Source: Dysidea avara (lineage: Eukaryota; Porifera; Demospongiae; Dictyoceratida; Dysideidae). Taken from it: a DNA stretch of 64,000 bases. Of this stretch, positions 46,525-58,400 are shown piece after piece; position 1 is the first letter of the stretch; each line of letters opens with the position of its first letter. Below the pieces are notes generated by a model that was given only the letters and a program-made list of their open reading frames with translations, was not told the origin of the DNA and made no database searches. A program made the translations under genes and the position numbers. Where the stretch lies: contig NC_089272.1 in assembly GCF_963678975.1 (NCBI RefSeq), positions 24,803,471 to 24,867,470 on the forward strand. Reading direction: 5' to 3'.

Positions 46525-47940
46525 CAGTTGATGACCCCAGTTCCATTGTGACCGGTCACATGTTTGTCTGTGTGACCAACAAAGAGGTGGATACTTAGTC
46601 TGTGGTAACATGAAAATGTACAAGCATAAAGTTTCTTGCTGAAAGAGCAACTAGATCAACAATAACACTGGCCAAGAATATTGAAATTTCCTGGACAAGA
46701 AAGTTGCAGTCAGTATACAGGAAAGAATCAATATTAAAATTTCCTGAACAAGAAAGCTCCAGTATAGGGCAGAATTTCCTATAGACTTTCTTGAAAACTC
46801 TTGAAAATTTTCTGTACATTGCAGAAGCTGTTATGGAAAGTCTGTAGGAAATACTACTATCCTGCAAGTTCCTGCTAGAGTCTTACGAGATCCTCCCTGA
46901 TAGAGTTTGTTGCAAGATCTTGCTTAGTATTCTTGCAGGATCATTTTGCCTGGGAAGTTAGCACAGCAAAGCATTGAACCTCAAACAATTTGAATATCAA
47001 AGTCATAGTTTTGACACACTGTACACAACACAATGCACATTTACTATACAAGGTTAACATTATACATATTGGGTGCACACACAAATAAAGCCATCCAATA
47101 GAAAGGATTTCATGTGAGACAGAAAAAACTATGGCTTAAATATAATATGCACATTTTACATTGAAGAATCAAATGGTCTTAAATTACCTCTTGCATTTGT
47201 GAGGTCAGTTAAAGATATATTACCTTTTATCTGCCAAGAGCATCCATGTAAAGCACAGCACAAATGAAACTTGTATGGATTCAAGTCAGCATTGAAACAC
47301 TTTGATGGACTGTAAGATACATGTACTGCACATACAGCTGTGCATATACACAGAATTCAATAGTTTTTATGTTAGAAATTTTTTTAACAGGCACTGACAA
47401 CTACCGAAAATTATATTCACAACTAGATCATGAAAATTATTAATGTTTTCTTATATACATCAAATGTACAGGTTCCCTTGTATGGTCATGCTACACTAAT
47501 TATAGGTATCAGTGATGGTACAGCAATCATGCTATACAATATCACACAGGGTCCACTTGGCGGATATCTGTGCTATGTAGTTAATTAGTACAGACGACTC
47601 CTCTCTAGTAACCTACAAGTAACTGTACCGTCTACAAGGAAATGTACTTGAAACATCCCACTAGACTACACCTGTATATATGTGAGACAAGAGTAGTTGG
47701 ACATTTTCTTCCCCCATATGTACAGTACACCTACACACACGGTTATGGTGATGTAAAAGGCTTACATATGTTGACTACATAATTACAGTATCACACATAT
47801 TTAGTATATTCATTGAATTTTTCAACCAACAAAGCACAACAAATTGTGCAATTGCTCATGCTCATTGTACTATATAGCATGTGGTTATTAGTCACATGAC
47901 TGTAAGGTTAATTGTTTAGGAAATGGTTTCGCTTATATGG

Positions 47941-48055
47941 AGCACACTTACTGTGTGAAAAAATTAATAGTCTAGTTTATGCATACTTTAACAGCTTTAT
48001 TATAACTACCATAACAACCTATACACCTACATACACTGTTTATTTAAGGATGTTG
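47941..48055. other. ~110-bp segment present only upstream of copy B
   Basis: Relative to the flank of copy A (43002-43020), about 110 bases ('ctgtgtgaaaaaattaatag' onward) are extra here, between 'gagcacactt' and 'gttgcaatcttcc'. No terminal repeats are visible. Confidence 0.5.
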
Positions 48056-48274
48056 CAATCTTCCTTTTTATTGTATAAAAGGTTAAAACATATTCACATA
48101 TTGTTACTAATTAATTACTGCAATGTTTAGCAGGTATACAGTAAACATGTTTCCACTGTCACTATAGACACATGGACATCTGGTTCCAGAACTATTTAAT
48201 TTTGTGGATAATGTATAGGTACAAAAAAATACATGCACACACAAGAAACATAATTATTAAAATAATAGATTCAC

Positions 48275-48480
48275 AGTGATTGATTGATTGATTGATTGAT
48301 TTATTTGTGACTGGGATAGGCAGCTTGTTGCTGATAGCATCCCAGGGAGCTGAAACGTCACAGCTCCAGTACAACAATGTACAATAACTAAATAGGTACA
48401 CAAATACAACATAATTATAATTAATATACATAAAATAATAAGTAGGTCCTGCCTTGGTGTCAGTGAGAATAATTAGAAAA
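48275..48480 (-). mobile_element. LINE-like 3' end with (TGAT)n head, only upstream of copy B
   Basis: (tgat)n then 'ttatttgtgactgggatagg', 'catcccagggagctgaaacg' and an A-rich stretch, the usual reversed 3' end of a non-LTR retrotransposon. It is missing from the homologous flank of copy A (about 43230), so it inserted after the duplication. The minus-strand open frame 48192-48605 overlaps it and is not a host gene. Confidence 0.6.
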
Positions 48481-49080
48481 TTTACTGAGTGAATCAGATT
48501 CCGCAACAATAATTGATTCCCATGCAGTCCTCTTGATACCATTTCAAGTCTGTATATATGCACAGCATTGTACTTAATTGATATCACACTTGTAGTTACA
48601 TACACAAAACTCTATAGTAGCCATGGTATCAGTATACATGCATAGCCATATTTACAATTGCTGGACAGAAACTGGCTGGAACATGACAAAAGTACTGTAT
48701 GTATATAGAGAATGTTTCAGTATCTCTTGCCATAAATCCATCAAACATGGCAGTTGGAATCATTATGGAATGAATCTGCTACACCATCTATCTGGAATTA
48801 GTAAATGATCAAATAATAATTCTGGTAGGTATTGTAGGATATTTACGTATTACTAGCATGTACTGTACATGTTTTATTGTTTCTAGTGCTACATCACTTA
48901 CAATAATGAAATAGCAGTGATTCTATATGGTTTCCAGCACTTTTGTTATTTTAAGTTTCATTTATGGTCATAGATTCCTTAATTTGTTGCTAGTGTACAT
49001 TCCAAGTGATTACGCTGTGTCGATCCATCCAATATTGTATATGTTATGAAGTGACATCATAAAACATGTGGTCCTGAGAG

Positions 49081-49088
49081 TATAAAAG
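49081..49088 (+). promoter_or_regulatory. TATA box of copy B
   Basis: TATAAAAG, 80 bases before the ATG of copy B and aligned with the box of copy A. Confidence 0.5.
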
Positions 49089-49167
49089 GAAGCTCTGCTT
49101 GCAGTGTGGCATTTCTACAAGAGCTCTGCAAAGTATATTTCAGCAGCAACAGATAGCTAGTTTCAGC

Positions 49168-50606
49168 ATGGAGGCTTTAGGATATAAACCTTCAGTTACT
49201 ATGATTTTTCTGTTAGCAATGATTATTATTGCACACAATGCTCCAGTGAAGAACAAGCGGAACAGTGGAGTATCTATTGGCTACAAGACACAACAGTTCT
49301 ATTGTACATCTGAACTTATTAAACTACAAGTCCAGTACATGGTGAAGGTATAAGCAGTGAACTAATAGTGTACTATACTCTTCATTGTATTATTTACTCT
49401 GTAGCATAGAAAGGTAGTTGTACTACCAACAGAACAGTCCAACAATTCTTCTGAACTCAACATTGTTGATCTATCACTACAGCAGTTTGATTTCTCATGT
49501 AGTGTATTCACAATTGCAATGGCTATAATATATCAGTTACAAAATTCTTTATTTGGTGGAGAATATTTTGTTGAGCAAAATGATAGTTTGAAGAGAGTAA
49601 ATAATACAGAAGATATTAACAAATTAAACAGTGTTTTTGAGTATCTTCAAACACTGACTTATATTTTTCCAAGACATCGAGGTATGTACATATAAGCTAG
49701 AGCAGATATATACTGCACCTGGGAATTACCTATAGCTTTGATACATATTGGATCATGCCATTGAGGTCCTTGCAATTGGTTATTAATTATGTGGCCTTAA
49801 AGTTGAAACTAGTATTGCAAATGCTTGGATACTATAGCTCAAGTAGTCATTTAGATCACATTATCCGTTTTTTACTGCTCACATGATGTATTTGTTATCA
49901 AGAAGTGTACTATGAAATCCGTGGAATTTATTTGATTTGTTCATTTAAATGAATGCACTTTGTATATCAGAAATATTTACATGGACACTTTAGTAGCAGT
50001 GTGTGTACTGATACTTTCCAAGTCGTAAACCTGACATTGTAGTCTGGTATAAAACATGTCACATAAGCATAATAGTATTCATGAGTTCTCAATTGTCAAT
50101 GCTAGAATAAAAAAATAAATAAAAAGGCATAACTGCACTATAATTACCATCTTTGAGAATCCATAGTTATAGATATCTGAGTTATGTAGCTAAGTGGATC
50201 TCATAATACATTGTAATGTGTATGTGTGGCTCAAGGTAGTAGTTTGATGATTATTACAGGTAATATTTATTTTATTTTATTACTATAGGAAATTTTGTCA
50301 GCTAAACATTGCATAGTGTTTAGTCCCAGTGAGTACAGGAGAGCATATTGTGAATTATTTGATGAAGATAATTGCGCTAATGGTACTTCTGTGTTGGAGA
50401 CCTTGAAGCATGTGCACTGGACTAGAGTATGGAGTTACCCCAAGGAATGGCAGGATCCATTACTACAGCACTGTACGCAAGAAAGTTATTGTTGTCAATT
50501 ACTGTGTAGAACTCACAAAAAGAGTATAAACACACAGATAATCATACATAAAATCAGTCTGTTGGGAAGAGGTATAAGGATAAATCATCACACAATGCTC
50601 CAATGA
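49168..50606 (+). pseudogene. Secreted helical protein, copy B (frameshifted)
   Basis: Exon 1 (49168-49347, MEALGYKPSV with an intact signal peptide ending AHNA) is the same length as in copy A. Exon 2 (49405-49681) is 277 bp against 276 in copy A: one extra base near 49668 ('ttttccaag' against 'cttcaag') shifts the frame just before the splice donor, and reading into exon 3 then meets a stop within six codons. Exon 3 (50290-50606) is still open in its old frame. It diverges after QHC, where the last cysteines are replaced by unrelated sequence at the junction with copy C. A sequencing error in a T run would restore the frame, so pseudogene status is likely but not certain. If expressed it would give a protein of about 155 residues lacking the last helix. 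Confidence 0.7.
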
Positions 50607-50684
50607 AGAACAAACAGAACAGTGGAATATCTATTGGTGGCAAGACACAACAGTTCTATTGTACATCTGAAGTATTATATACTG

Positions 50685-51540
50685 CTAGCAACAACTTGGA
50701 ATGGATAGCTTCATTTTGTTTCCTCTACTGTTTTCTTCACTAACGACAGAAGGTGGGTATGCAACATTTTCAGGGCTACAGCTATGGTGGATTGGATCTA
50801 CAGTACATGTACTTTGAATAAACCAAAGTAAAATAAAAAGGTGTCGGGGGATAGGTTGACCAATTGTTCCTGTAAACTTTGGAGTAGTAGCACTCACATA
50901 TACAGAAACATATGGTAATTACAAATTCTGAATAATCTGGGAGGGTGTCTCATAGTCTGATGATGGAGAGTAAGGGTGTAGCTATAATAAGAGTTCAATT
51001 CTTCATGCCATGCAGCTAAATATACTTCATGTTGCGACCATATGACCTGGTGACTGGATCTATGTAGAATACACCACAGATATCCATCCAACACTCAATA
51101 CACCTTTGCCATCTGGTCGCCTAGCATACCTATGTACATAGGTAGTGATGTTATCAGATTTAGAAGCTACAATGTTGCTAAGCCAGGCTAGGTTTGTGTA
51201 CAGCCTCAGTCTGTTGTGTTGGTGTTACAAAATGTGTCCAGACAGCCGAAAAGCTCTTGGGCTATAGGATTACACATTATGCAGATGCTGAAAACTAAGC
51301 CCAACATCAGGAAAAGGGACTTTAACTATTTTACTTCTCAAGAAGTCAAGATAATGATTACTAAAAGATTGAGATACTGCACTCTAATACAGCATTCAGC
51401 TAACTCTAATAAAACAGTCAAGTGCATGTAAGATAATGAGCTGCCTGTCCACAATGGTTTAGGCTAACTTTCTGGTCTGAAACATAAAACAAAACAATAA
51501 GTGGCCTAATCATGTGTATGTGCATATTCAAATTGCTCTA
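50685..51540. mobile_element. ~860-bp insertion inside exon 1 of copy C
   Basis: The foreign block is bounded by 'acatctgaa' at the left and 'acattctgaac' at the right, a possible target duplication. It contains a CTCTAATA-type motif near 51381. No protein family is recognised in the short open frames. Confidence 0.5.
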
Positions 51541-51589
51541 CATTCTGAACTTACTGTATTAAACTACAAGTCCAGTACATGGTGAAGGT

Positions 51590-52122
51590 ACAACCTGTGT
51601 GCGACAATGGTGCAACATGAAGACGGTTCGAGAAACCTTTACTGTGGATGATTTTCAGAAGTCTAGTGTACTAACTGATTGTCCTGTCATCGTTTGTCGT
51701 ATCTTTTCGGTTTGTGATTGCGTCGGGCGAGGACAACATGTTTTAATTAGAACTCTTAAAATGGAGACTCGTTGTAGCTCACGCCACCCTATCACTAGAC
51801 TCTCAAATACCATGTGGTTTGGATTCTGTTGGTTGTCCTTCAACTCGGCCAGTGAAGGACATCCTTATTGACAACATCCCCCTGCAAGGGTGGCAGCCCC
51901 TGAATCTTGTTGCCATCAGATGATGCTAGTGGACCATCCTATGATTTTGTTTTATTTGACCGGCTAACTGGAGAATTGATTAAGTTGGTAGCGTTTCACA
52001 CACAAGACGCTACTGGTCCATCCGGTGTGGATGCTTATTCCTGGTGTAGGTTATGCTCATCATTTGGACGTGCTTCAGTGAGTTTGTGCAATTCTTTGGC
52101 TGCTGTGGCACGACGTTAAATA
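51590..52122 (+). mobile_element. Non-LTR retrotransposon ORF fragment
   Basis: Several frames together read like the segment preceding the reverse transcriptase in invertebrate LINEs. The most telling part is DATGPSGVDAYSWCRLCSSF followed by GRASVSLCNSLAAVARR (about 52010-52119), where intact relatives have GPSG-D-x-x-W/R-R-hydrophobic-C-x-S-F. The fragment lies in intron 1 of copy C, between 'gtgaaggta' and 'cagtgaactaat', which are adjacent in copies A and B. The reverse transcriptase and endonuclease domains are absent. Confidence 0.65.
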
Positions 52123-54674
52123 CAGTGAACTAATAGTGTACTGTATACTCTTCATTGTATTATTTGCTCTATAGCATAGAAAGGCAGTTGTACTACCAAC
52201 AGAACAGTCCAACAATTCTTCTGAACTCAACATTGTCAATCTATCACTACAGCAGTTTGATTTCACATGTAGTGTATTCACAACTGCAATGACTATAAAA
52301 TATCAGTTACAAAATTCTTTATTCAGTGGAGAATATTTTGTTAAGAAAAATGACAGTTTGAAGAGAGTGAATAATACAGAAAACATCAGCAATTTAAACA
52401 GTGTCCTTGAGTATCTTGACTGATATTCTTCAAAACATTAAGGTATGTGCATATAAGCTAGCAGATATATACTACACCTATAGCTTTGATCCATATTGGA
52501 TCATGCCATTGAGGTCTTTGCAATTGGTTATTACATAATTATGTGGCCTCTTTGTATGGATCAAGTTTGTAATGCTAATACAGAACAGCTGTACTACAGT
52601 ATCCTGTTCATTACAGAATACCTGCTTTTGTAATAAAAATATAATCTTCCTGCGGATACATAGCTATGAATGATAATGTGTATTAAAGTTGAAATTAATA
52701 CTGCAAATGTTTAGATACTATAGCTCAAGTAGTCATTTAGATCACATGATCCATTTTACTGCTCACATGATGTTGTAATCAAGAAGCATACTATGAAATC
52801 CATGGAATTTATTTGATTTGTGCAATTAAATGAATACATTTTGTATGTCAGGAATACTTACATGGGCACTTTATTAGCAGTGTGTGCACTGATACTTTAC
52901 AATTCATAAACTTGACATTGTAGTCTGGTATAAAACATGTCACATAAGCATAATAGTATTCATGAGTTCTCAATTGCCATTGCTAGAGTAAACTAAAATA
53001 TGTTTAAAAGGCATAATTGCACTAATATAATTATCATCCTCGAGAATCCATAGTTCTACTATATATCTGAGTTATGTAGCTAAGTAGATCCATGATGCAT
53101 ATAATGTGTTCATGTGGCTCAAGGTAGTACATGTAGTTTGATGATTATTACATGTAATAATTTTTTATTACTATAGGAAATTACAGGAGAGCATAATATT
53201 ATTGTAAATTCTTTGATGAAGATAATTGTGCTAATGGTACTTCTGTGTTGGAGACCTTGAAGCATGTGCACTGTACTAGAGTACGGAGTTACCCCAAGGA
53301 ATGGCAGGATCCACTACCACAGCACTGTATGTGCAGTGGTTCTTGTTTCACAAAATAACTACTAAAATTGTATGCTATGCCACAGTTTGTTTTGTATATA
53401 GTACACTTTGAAGAAATGTTATGTTTTTACTTATGCCTTATATTATCAAAAGGTCTCCTTTCTTTAACACTATACTCGTTTAACTGGAGTATAATATTAT
53501 GTAAGTGGGTGTATGAGTGCTCTGTCTGCATGGAGGAGGTGCTAGATGTAATCTGTTCAACTTCATCATCATCACATACCATCTTTATTTGAAAATTCCT
53601 TTCTACCCAAAACCGAACAGTGTATACTGGTCGTATATTCAAGCCATACAAGCTAAGCTGGGAACTACTGCAAATAATTGTGACATGTACTCCTATTCTG
53701 AAATTAGTGTGGGATATAGTGTAACGTAATAGTGTTAGCAGGTGCTACTCACTTCTGTCTACACAAGCTGAGATGCAGAGTATATTAATTTTGATAGTAT
53801 GCAGTATATATATTTATAGGCAGTTGATAATCCCAGTGGCATGGTGACCAGTCACATGCTCTGTCTACCAAGAGGTGGATACTTACAGGTACTTTGTCTG
53901 TGGTAACATGAAATGTGTAAGTAAAGTTTATTGCTGAAAGAGCAACTAGAACAACAATAATACTGGCCAAGAATATTGAAATTGCCTGGACAAGACAGTT
54001 GTACTTCATAACAGAATTTTCTACAGACTTTCTTTAACAGTTCTGCAATTTATAGAAAATTTTCAAGAATTGTTCAGGAAAGTCTATAGGAAATTCCCTA
54101 CACCTGTACAGTATGCTGTAGCTTTCTTGTTCAGGAAATTTTAATAATTATTCTTCCATTGCAAGTTAGCACAGCAAAGCATTGAACCCTGAACAATTTG
54201 ATTATCAAGCTAATGGTTTGACACACACCGTGCACAACACAATGCACATTTACTATACATGGGTAACATTATACATATCAGATGCACACACAATTATAGC
54301 CATCCAATCACTGTTAAAGAAAGGATTTCACATGAGACAAAGAAAAATCTACAGCTCATATACTGATATGCACAACCTTACATTAAAGAATCAAATGGTC
54401 TTCACTGAATGCTTAAAATGAATTCCTCAAAATTACCTCTTGAATTTGTGAGGTCAGTTAAAAGATATATTATCTTTTATCTGCCAAGAGCATCCATGTA
54501 AAGTACAGTACAAATGAACCCGTATGGATTCAAGTCGGTATTGAAGCACTTTTATGGTTCATGTATTAAAGAAAGTATATACAGTAGGTGCTTTGTACAT
54601 TTGTGCTATAAATTCAGTTGAGTTTAAGCCTATTTCTTTTACTACTGTATTGACTTGATGGTAGCTGCTGTAGA

Positions 54675-56783
54675 ATGGATAGATCAAGAAAGCAAAGGAA
54701 AAATCGCTTTTTCTCCTTGCCAAATATTCCACTGAATTCCACTCAACCTGGAAGAAAACCACTGCCTGCTAGAGAGCAAGACAAGCCTTTCTACAAGTAA
54801 GCCACATACTAATAATACTGCACAGCTTCAAATGACACTACACCTATGCAGGGTTGTGTATCCACTGAGGAACAGAAAGTAAACGCTATCTGTGAAAGTG
54901 AGTGTGTTGATAATATGGGTATACTTTATAGGAAGTATGGAATTGGAAGTGATTGTAATTCAGCTCCTAATGCTGAGGTACTCACACATTCTGTACTGCT
55001 AGTAATGACCATATCATTATAGTACACAGTGACTGGACGAGGGTACACTTTCACAAGACACAACAACAAGTTAACAATGAACATCAACTCTGATGTTTTC
55101 TTTGATGACAATCCAGTGCCATCTAAGCAAGCATTTCCTTGTCGTACTATACTAAGGAGACAAGCACCTTTACCCCCAATAAAGAATCCTAAAGAGCAAA
55201 AGTAAGAATTCATGTCAGTAATTCTGTGATCTCTTGCAATAGTAAAGTGAACAGAATTATGTACTTTGATCTTTAGCACAAAAGTTTCATATGCCATGCT
55301 GCAACAAAGACTTGAAGAAAGGTACAAGACAATACTACAGTAGCTATGATGTTTTCTATAAATCATAAATCCTCCGCAGCATACAATCACAAGAGAAGTT
55401 ACATCAAGATTTGATCAGGGTAACAGTGAAGTTAGAGGAGAGAAAGTATAAACAACAAATCCAGGAGATGAAAGTTTGTTGACTTGTATTACAGTATGTG
55501 ACTGCATCATGATACTTGTTAGATGATTGATCAACATGACACTGAAATCAAAGAAATAATAGAAAAGCAGAAAAAAGAGAGAAAGTGAGTAACATACCTT
55601 ATGACATTTACGTAAGATAGTGCTGTAGTTACAAGCAAAATATATTCTCTAGAGAGTTAAGTGAAGCTCACATGAAAGAAATTACGAAACTCAATAGCCA
55701 ACATGATACTAAGGTCAGGAAACGACACTTTGTAATTTGTGACTGAATTTTGGAAAATCACCCTTATGGATACATTTGACACATTAAATATTTTTGAAAC
55801 ACAGCATTGCAAATTAAATTCCTACCCATTTAGGGGTAGAAAAATCACAGATACCTTGAATTACAAGAAAATTTTTAGAAATATTTGAAAAGTGTCTTCT
55901 GCTATTAACACCACCATGTTAGTTTCAAAAATTCTAGATGTAACCATAATAGTGTTTTCCTAAATTTGGTCCCATTTAGCTATGTGTGGTATTATTAACT
56001 GACTATATACAAAATCCTGCATAATTAATTCCTAGAGTCAAAAGTGAAGGGAATATGCACAAAGGAAGGCCTTTGATAGGTGTTTTAAGAAACTGTTTTT
56101 GGAACATTGAGAATTCTAGACTTCAAGCTGTCACCTCAGAAATCTATACTTTGGAATGTGGGTAGCTATATTTTTCTCAAGACAGTTATATTAGGTTGAT
56201 GGCTTGACAGCAGCCATGTATTTTCCCTACAATACAGCTGCATCAATTACTCTAAAGGAAAATTTTGCAATTGTGAGGATGAAAGCTATTGAAATACTGC
56301 AACAAAACCCTAAATTATCAAGCCTTTATTTTAAACAACTTTTAACTTTGATAATAATGATAGTAGGATCCTATCTTTTCTTTCAATTGCCCACCCAAAC
56401 TGATATGGTATAGTAGTACTCCTACAGTATATGCATCACAAAGTGTGCACCATTAGTTGTAATACTACGTAATATCCTTAGGTAGATGATGTCAAAACTG
56501 AAGCAGCTCACAGACAATTGCTGCTGAGAAATGAAATACAGAAAAAAGAAATGACAGTGAAACAGGACAAGGAAAAGTCAAAATTTGACATAGTGAAGAA
56601 TGTGAGAAGGAAAGAGGTAAGCTTAGTGTACATGTCAGTATCACCTACAATGAACATTATTACAGGAAGAACTAAAGTTACTTCTTGAGAAAGCTATTGA
56701 AGATCGAAAAATCGAACTATGTAAGTCTAGTAATGTGTTGTGTGTGCTTGTGCATCATGTGTGCGTGTGTGTGTGTGTGTGTG

Positions 56784-56870
<87 letters not shown>

Positions 56871-57971
56871 TTATTGGCCATGTAGCTATATACAGTAAAA
56901 GTGGTGTAATGTGCACATACAGAAAAAGTATACTTATTTATTTAGTTGACTAATCTTAAAGCTATATAGTTGGAAAACACTTGAATGGTATTCTTAGAAT
57001 TGCATTAAACATGCCACTGGTTGTTGTATGTTTAGCTAACAAAATGAATCAGATGGGGTTAGCACAGATCAAGGAAATTGAGAAAAAATATGAATGTATA
57101 ATTGCTGACAAGGCAACTAAACATCAACAGGACATTGAGGTACAGTCATATATATAACTATATTCTGTGACTATGTAACTTGTCAAATGCACAATAGAAA
57201 TTATTCAAAAAATTTGAAAGTAGCTCAAGAAAGGAAGAGGAATTTACAAAAGTCGCAATGTTAGTGAAGGTATCAAAAGGCTATTACTCTGTGTGTATAT
57301 TGCATTTAAGACATAATTATTATTAGGATGCAGAAATGGAGATTGAACAATTAAAACTTGAAAAAGCTGATATAATCAACCAGAAAGGAAAAACTCAAGT
57401 AAATACACAGGAAGTGGTATGTATTAATAAGTTAATTTTTCTATCTCCCCTAATGGCATATTAAATTTCAGGTAGATGAGCTGAATGAATACAAACAGAA
57501 GTTTGAAGCTGAGGTGGATATTTATGTGTATCTGTTTCCTTGTTGCACAGTTTCCTGTAATAGGTTGATAAGGTCAAGAGAAGGTACTGCAATACAATTA
57601 GTGAACTGATCAATGAAGCTACCCAACTGAAGTATGTCATAAAGAATATGACCTGTGTACACTGTGCAACTTTATGTAATATTGTCCTTATTTAATGACT
57701 ACTGAACTCTTGTACCTTTTAGGCAGATGTTAAGTAGAAAAACAGAAGAAATAACTGAACTGAAAATTGAAGAAGAAAGAAGGGCTAGAGAAAGCTTATT
57801 CAGAATTCAGAAGGTGGGTATTTATAAAGTAGAACGTTTAACTCCAGTATAATGTACACTCAGTCCATGCTTCAAGCTCGATTTAGTACTGCCTTGCCAA
57901 CAACAGCTATAGCTGAAGATAAAGTAAATGAAAGTCAAGAAAGTATTTCATCAACTGAAGATGAAAAATAA
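54675..57971 (+). CDS. Coiled-coil protein, paralog 1 (17 exons, 466 residues)
   Basis: Exons: 54675-54796, 54852-54878, 54932-54977, 55023-55201, 55277-55321, 55380-55473, 55523-55584, 55653-55713, 56482-56616, 56666-56720, 57036-57139, 57198-57269, 57327-57416, 57472-57513, 57564-57631, 57723-57813, 57864-57971. All junctions are GT-AG and the frame stays open to a TAA that overlaps AATAAA. The first ~125 residues are basic and low in structure (MDRSRKQRKN, later GRGYTFTRHNNKL). From about residue 125 almost everything is Lys/Glu/Gln-rich coiled coil (QEKLHQDLIRVTVKLEER, KEMTVKQDKEKSK), ending in an acidic tail. There is no signal peptide or membrane segment, so a cytosolic or cytoskeletal role is likely. 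The family is not recognised. The tandem gene at 58670-61564 has matching exon lengths and phases. Exons 2-3 are the least certain: the 27-bp exon and 53-bp intron were chosen because they keep the frame. Confidence 0.75.
56757..56868. repeat. (GT)n microsatellite in intron 10 of coiled-coil paralog 1
   Basis: About 55 GT units with three interruptions follow within 40 bases of the exon 10 donor. The cysteine/valine open frames here are simple-repeat artefacts. Confidence 0.95.
57966..57971 (+). terminator. Polyadenylation signal overlapping the stop codon
   Basis: AATAAA covers the TAA stop of coiled-coil paralog 1. The genes are only 0.7 kb apart, so the 3' UTR must be short. A consensus match only. 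Confidence 0.35.
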
Positions 57972-58079
57972 ACACATCACCAGAAAATTCATCTAAATAT
58001 CACTTTGAGTGCTTATACAACAGATTTACCATAGCTGTAACTTATCAAATATTTGTGGTTTACATTTATTATGTACATT

Positions 58080-58400
58080 ATCAACTCCAACTACTGCTGC
58101 TGCTACTGCTGCTGTTGCTGCTGGTGCCACTGCCGGCTGTACAAGGGAGAAGCATAACAGGTAATAATAAGAGAAGGAGACTGCTGCTGCTGCTGCTGGT
58201 GCTGCTGCTGGTGCTGCTGCTGGTGCTGCTGCTGGTGCTGCTGGTGGTGCCACTGCCGGCTGTACAAGGGAGAAGCATAACAGATAATAATAAGAGAAGG
58301 AGACTGCTGCTGGTGCTGCTGGTGCTGCTGGTGCTGCTGGTGCTGCTGGTGCTGCTGCTGGTGCTGCTGCTGGTGCTGCTGCTGCTGCTGGTTTACAACT
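58080..58400. repeat. CTG/GGTGCTGCT trinucleotide-rich compound repeat between the two genes
   Basis: (ctg)n and ggtgctgct runs occur in two parallel blocks. Each follows a conserved spacer ('gccactgccggctgtacaag', then 'gagaagcataacag') at 58128 and 58249, so the unit itself has been duplicated (~120 bp). The long Leu, Gln, Ser or Ala frames on both strands are artefacts of the repeat. Confidence 0.9.

Larger units (their letters stand above)
50588..53358 (+). pseudogene. Secreted helical protein, copy C (multiply broken)
   Basis: Exon 1 is split. Its middle (50588-50683, from the codons for AHNAP to those for CTSE) is cut by about 860 bp of foreign DNA, and its end resumes at 51541-51588. 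Intron 1 holds a LINE fragment (51590-52122). Exon 2 (52175-52443) has lost 8 bases within 'cttcaaacactgact', giving a stop two codons later. Exon 3 (53177-53358) lacks about 40 bases at its start, including the first Cys. The signal peptide region is gone. It is non-functional beyond doubt, yet the remaining exon sequence is close to copy A, so the decay is recent. Confidence 0.8.
42525..54560 (+). repeat. Tandem triplication of a secreted-protein gene
   Basis: Three related units lie head to tail. The flank before copy A (42525-43870) matches that before copy B (47470-49150). The flank after copy A (45890-47300, apart from inserts) matches that after copy C (53400-54560). Copy B joins copy C at about 50480-50590, where the end of B's last exon runs into the remnant of C's first exon, so B's 3' flank and C's 5' flank are missing. 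The simplest reading is two duplications followed by a deletion between B and C. Exons are more similar between copies than introns. Confidence 0.85.

Noticed and set aside
48192-48605. 137-residue minus-strand open frame
   Set aside because: Overlaps a LINE-like 3' end absent from the sister unit; no protein motif.
54926-55390. 154-residue minus-strand open frame
   Set aside because: It is antisense to exons and introns of the coiled-coil gene, whose splice sites and paralog support the plus strand.
56204-56413. 69-residue plus-strand frame inside intron 8 of the coiled-coil gene
   Set aside because: No counterpart exon in the paralog, and the joined frame works without it.
56685-56953. 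Cys/Val-rich frames
   Set aside because: Translation of a (GT)n microsatellite in an intron.
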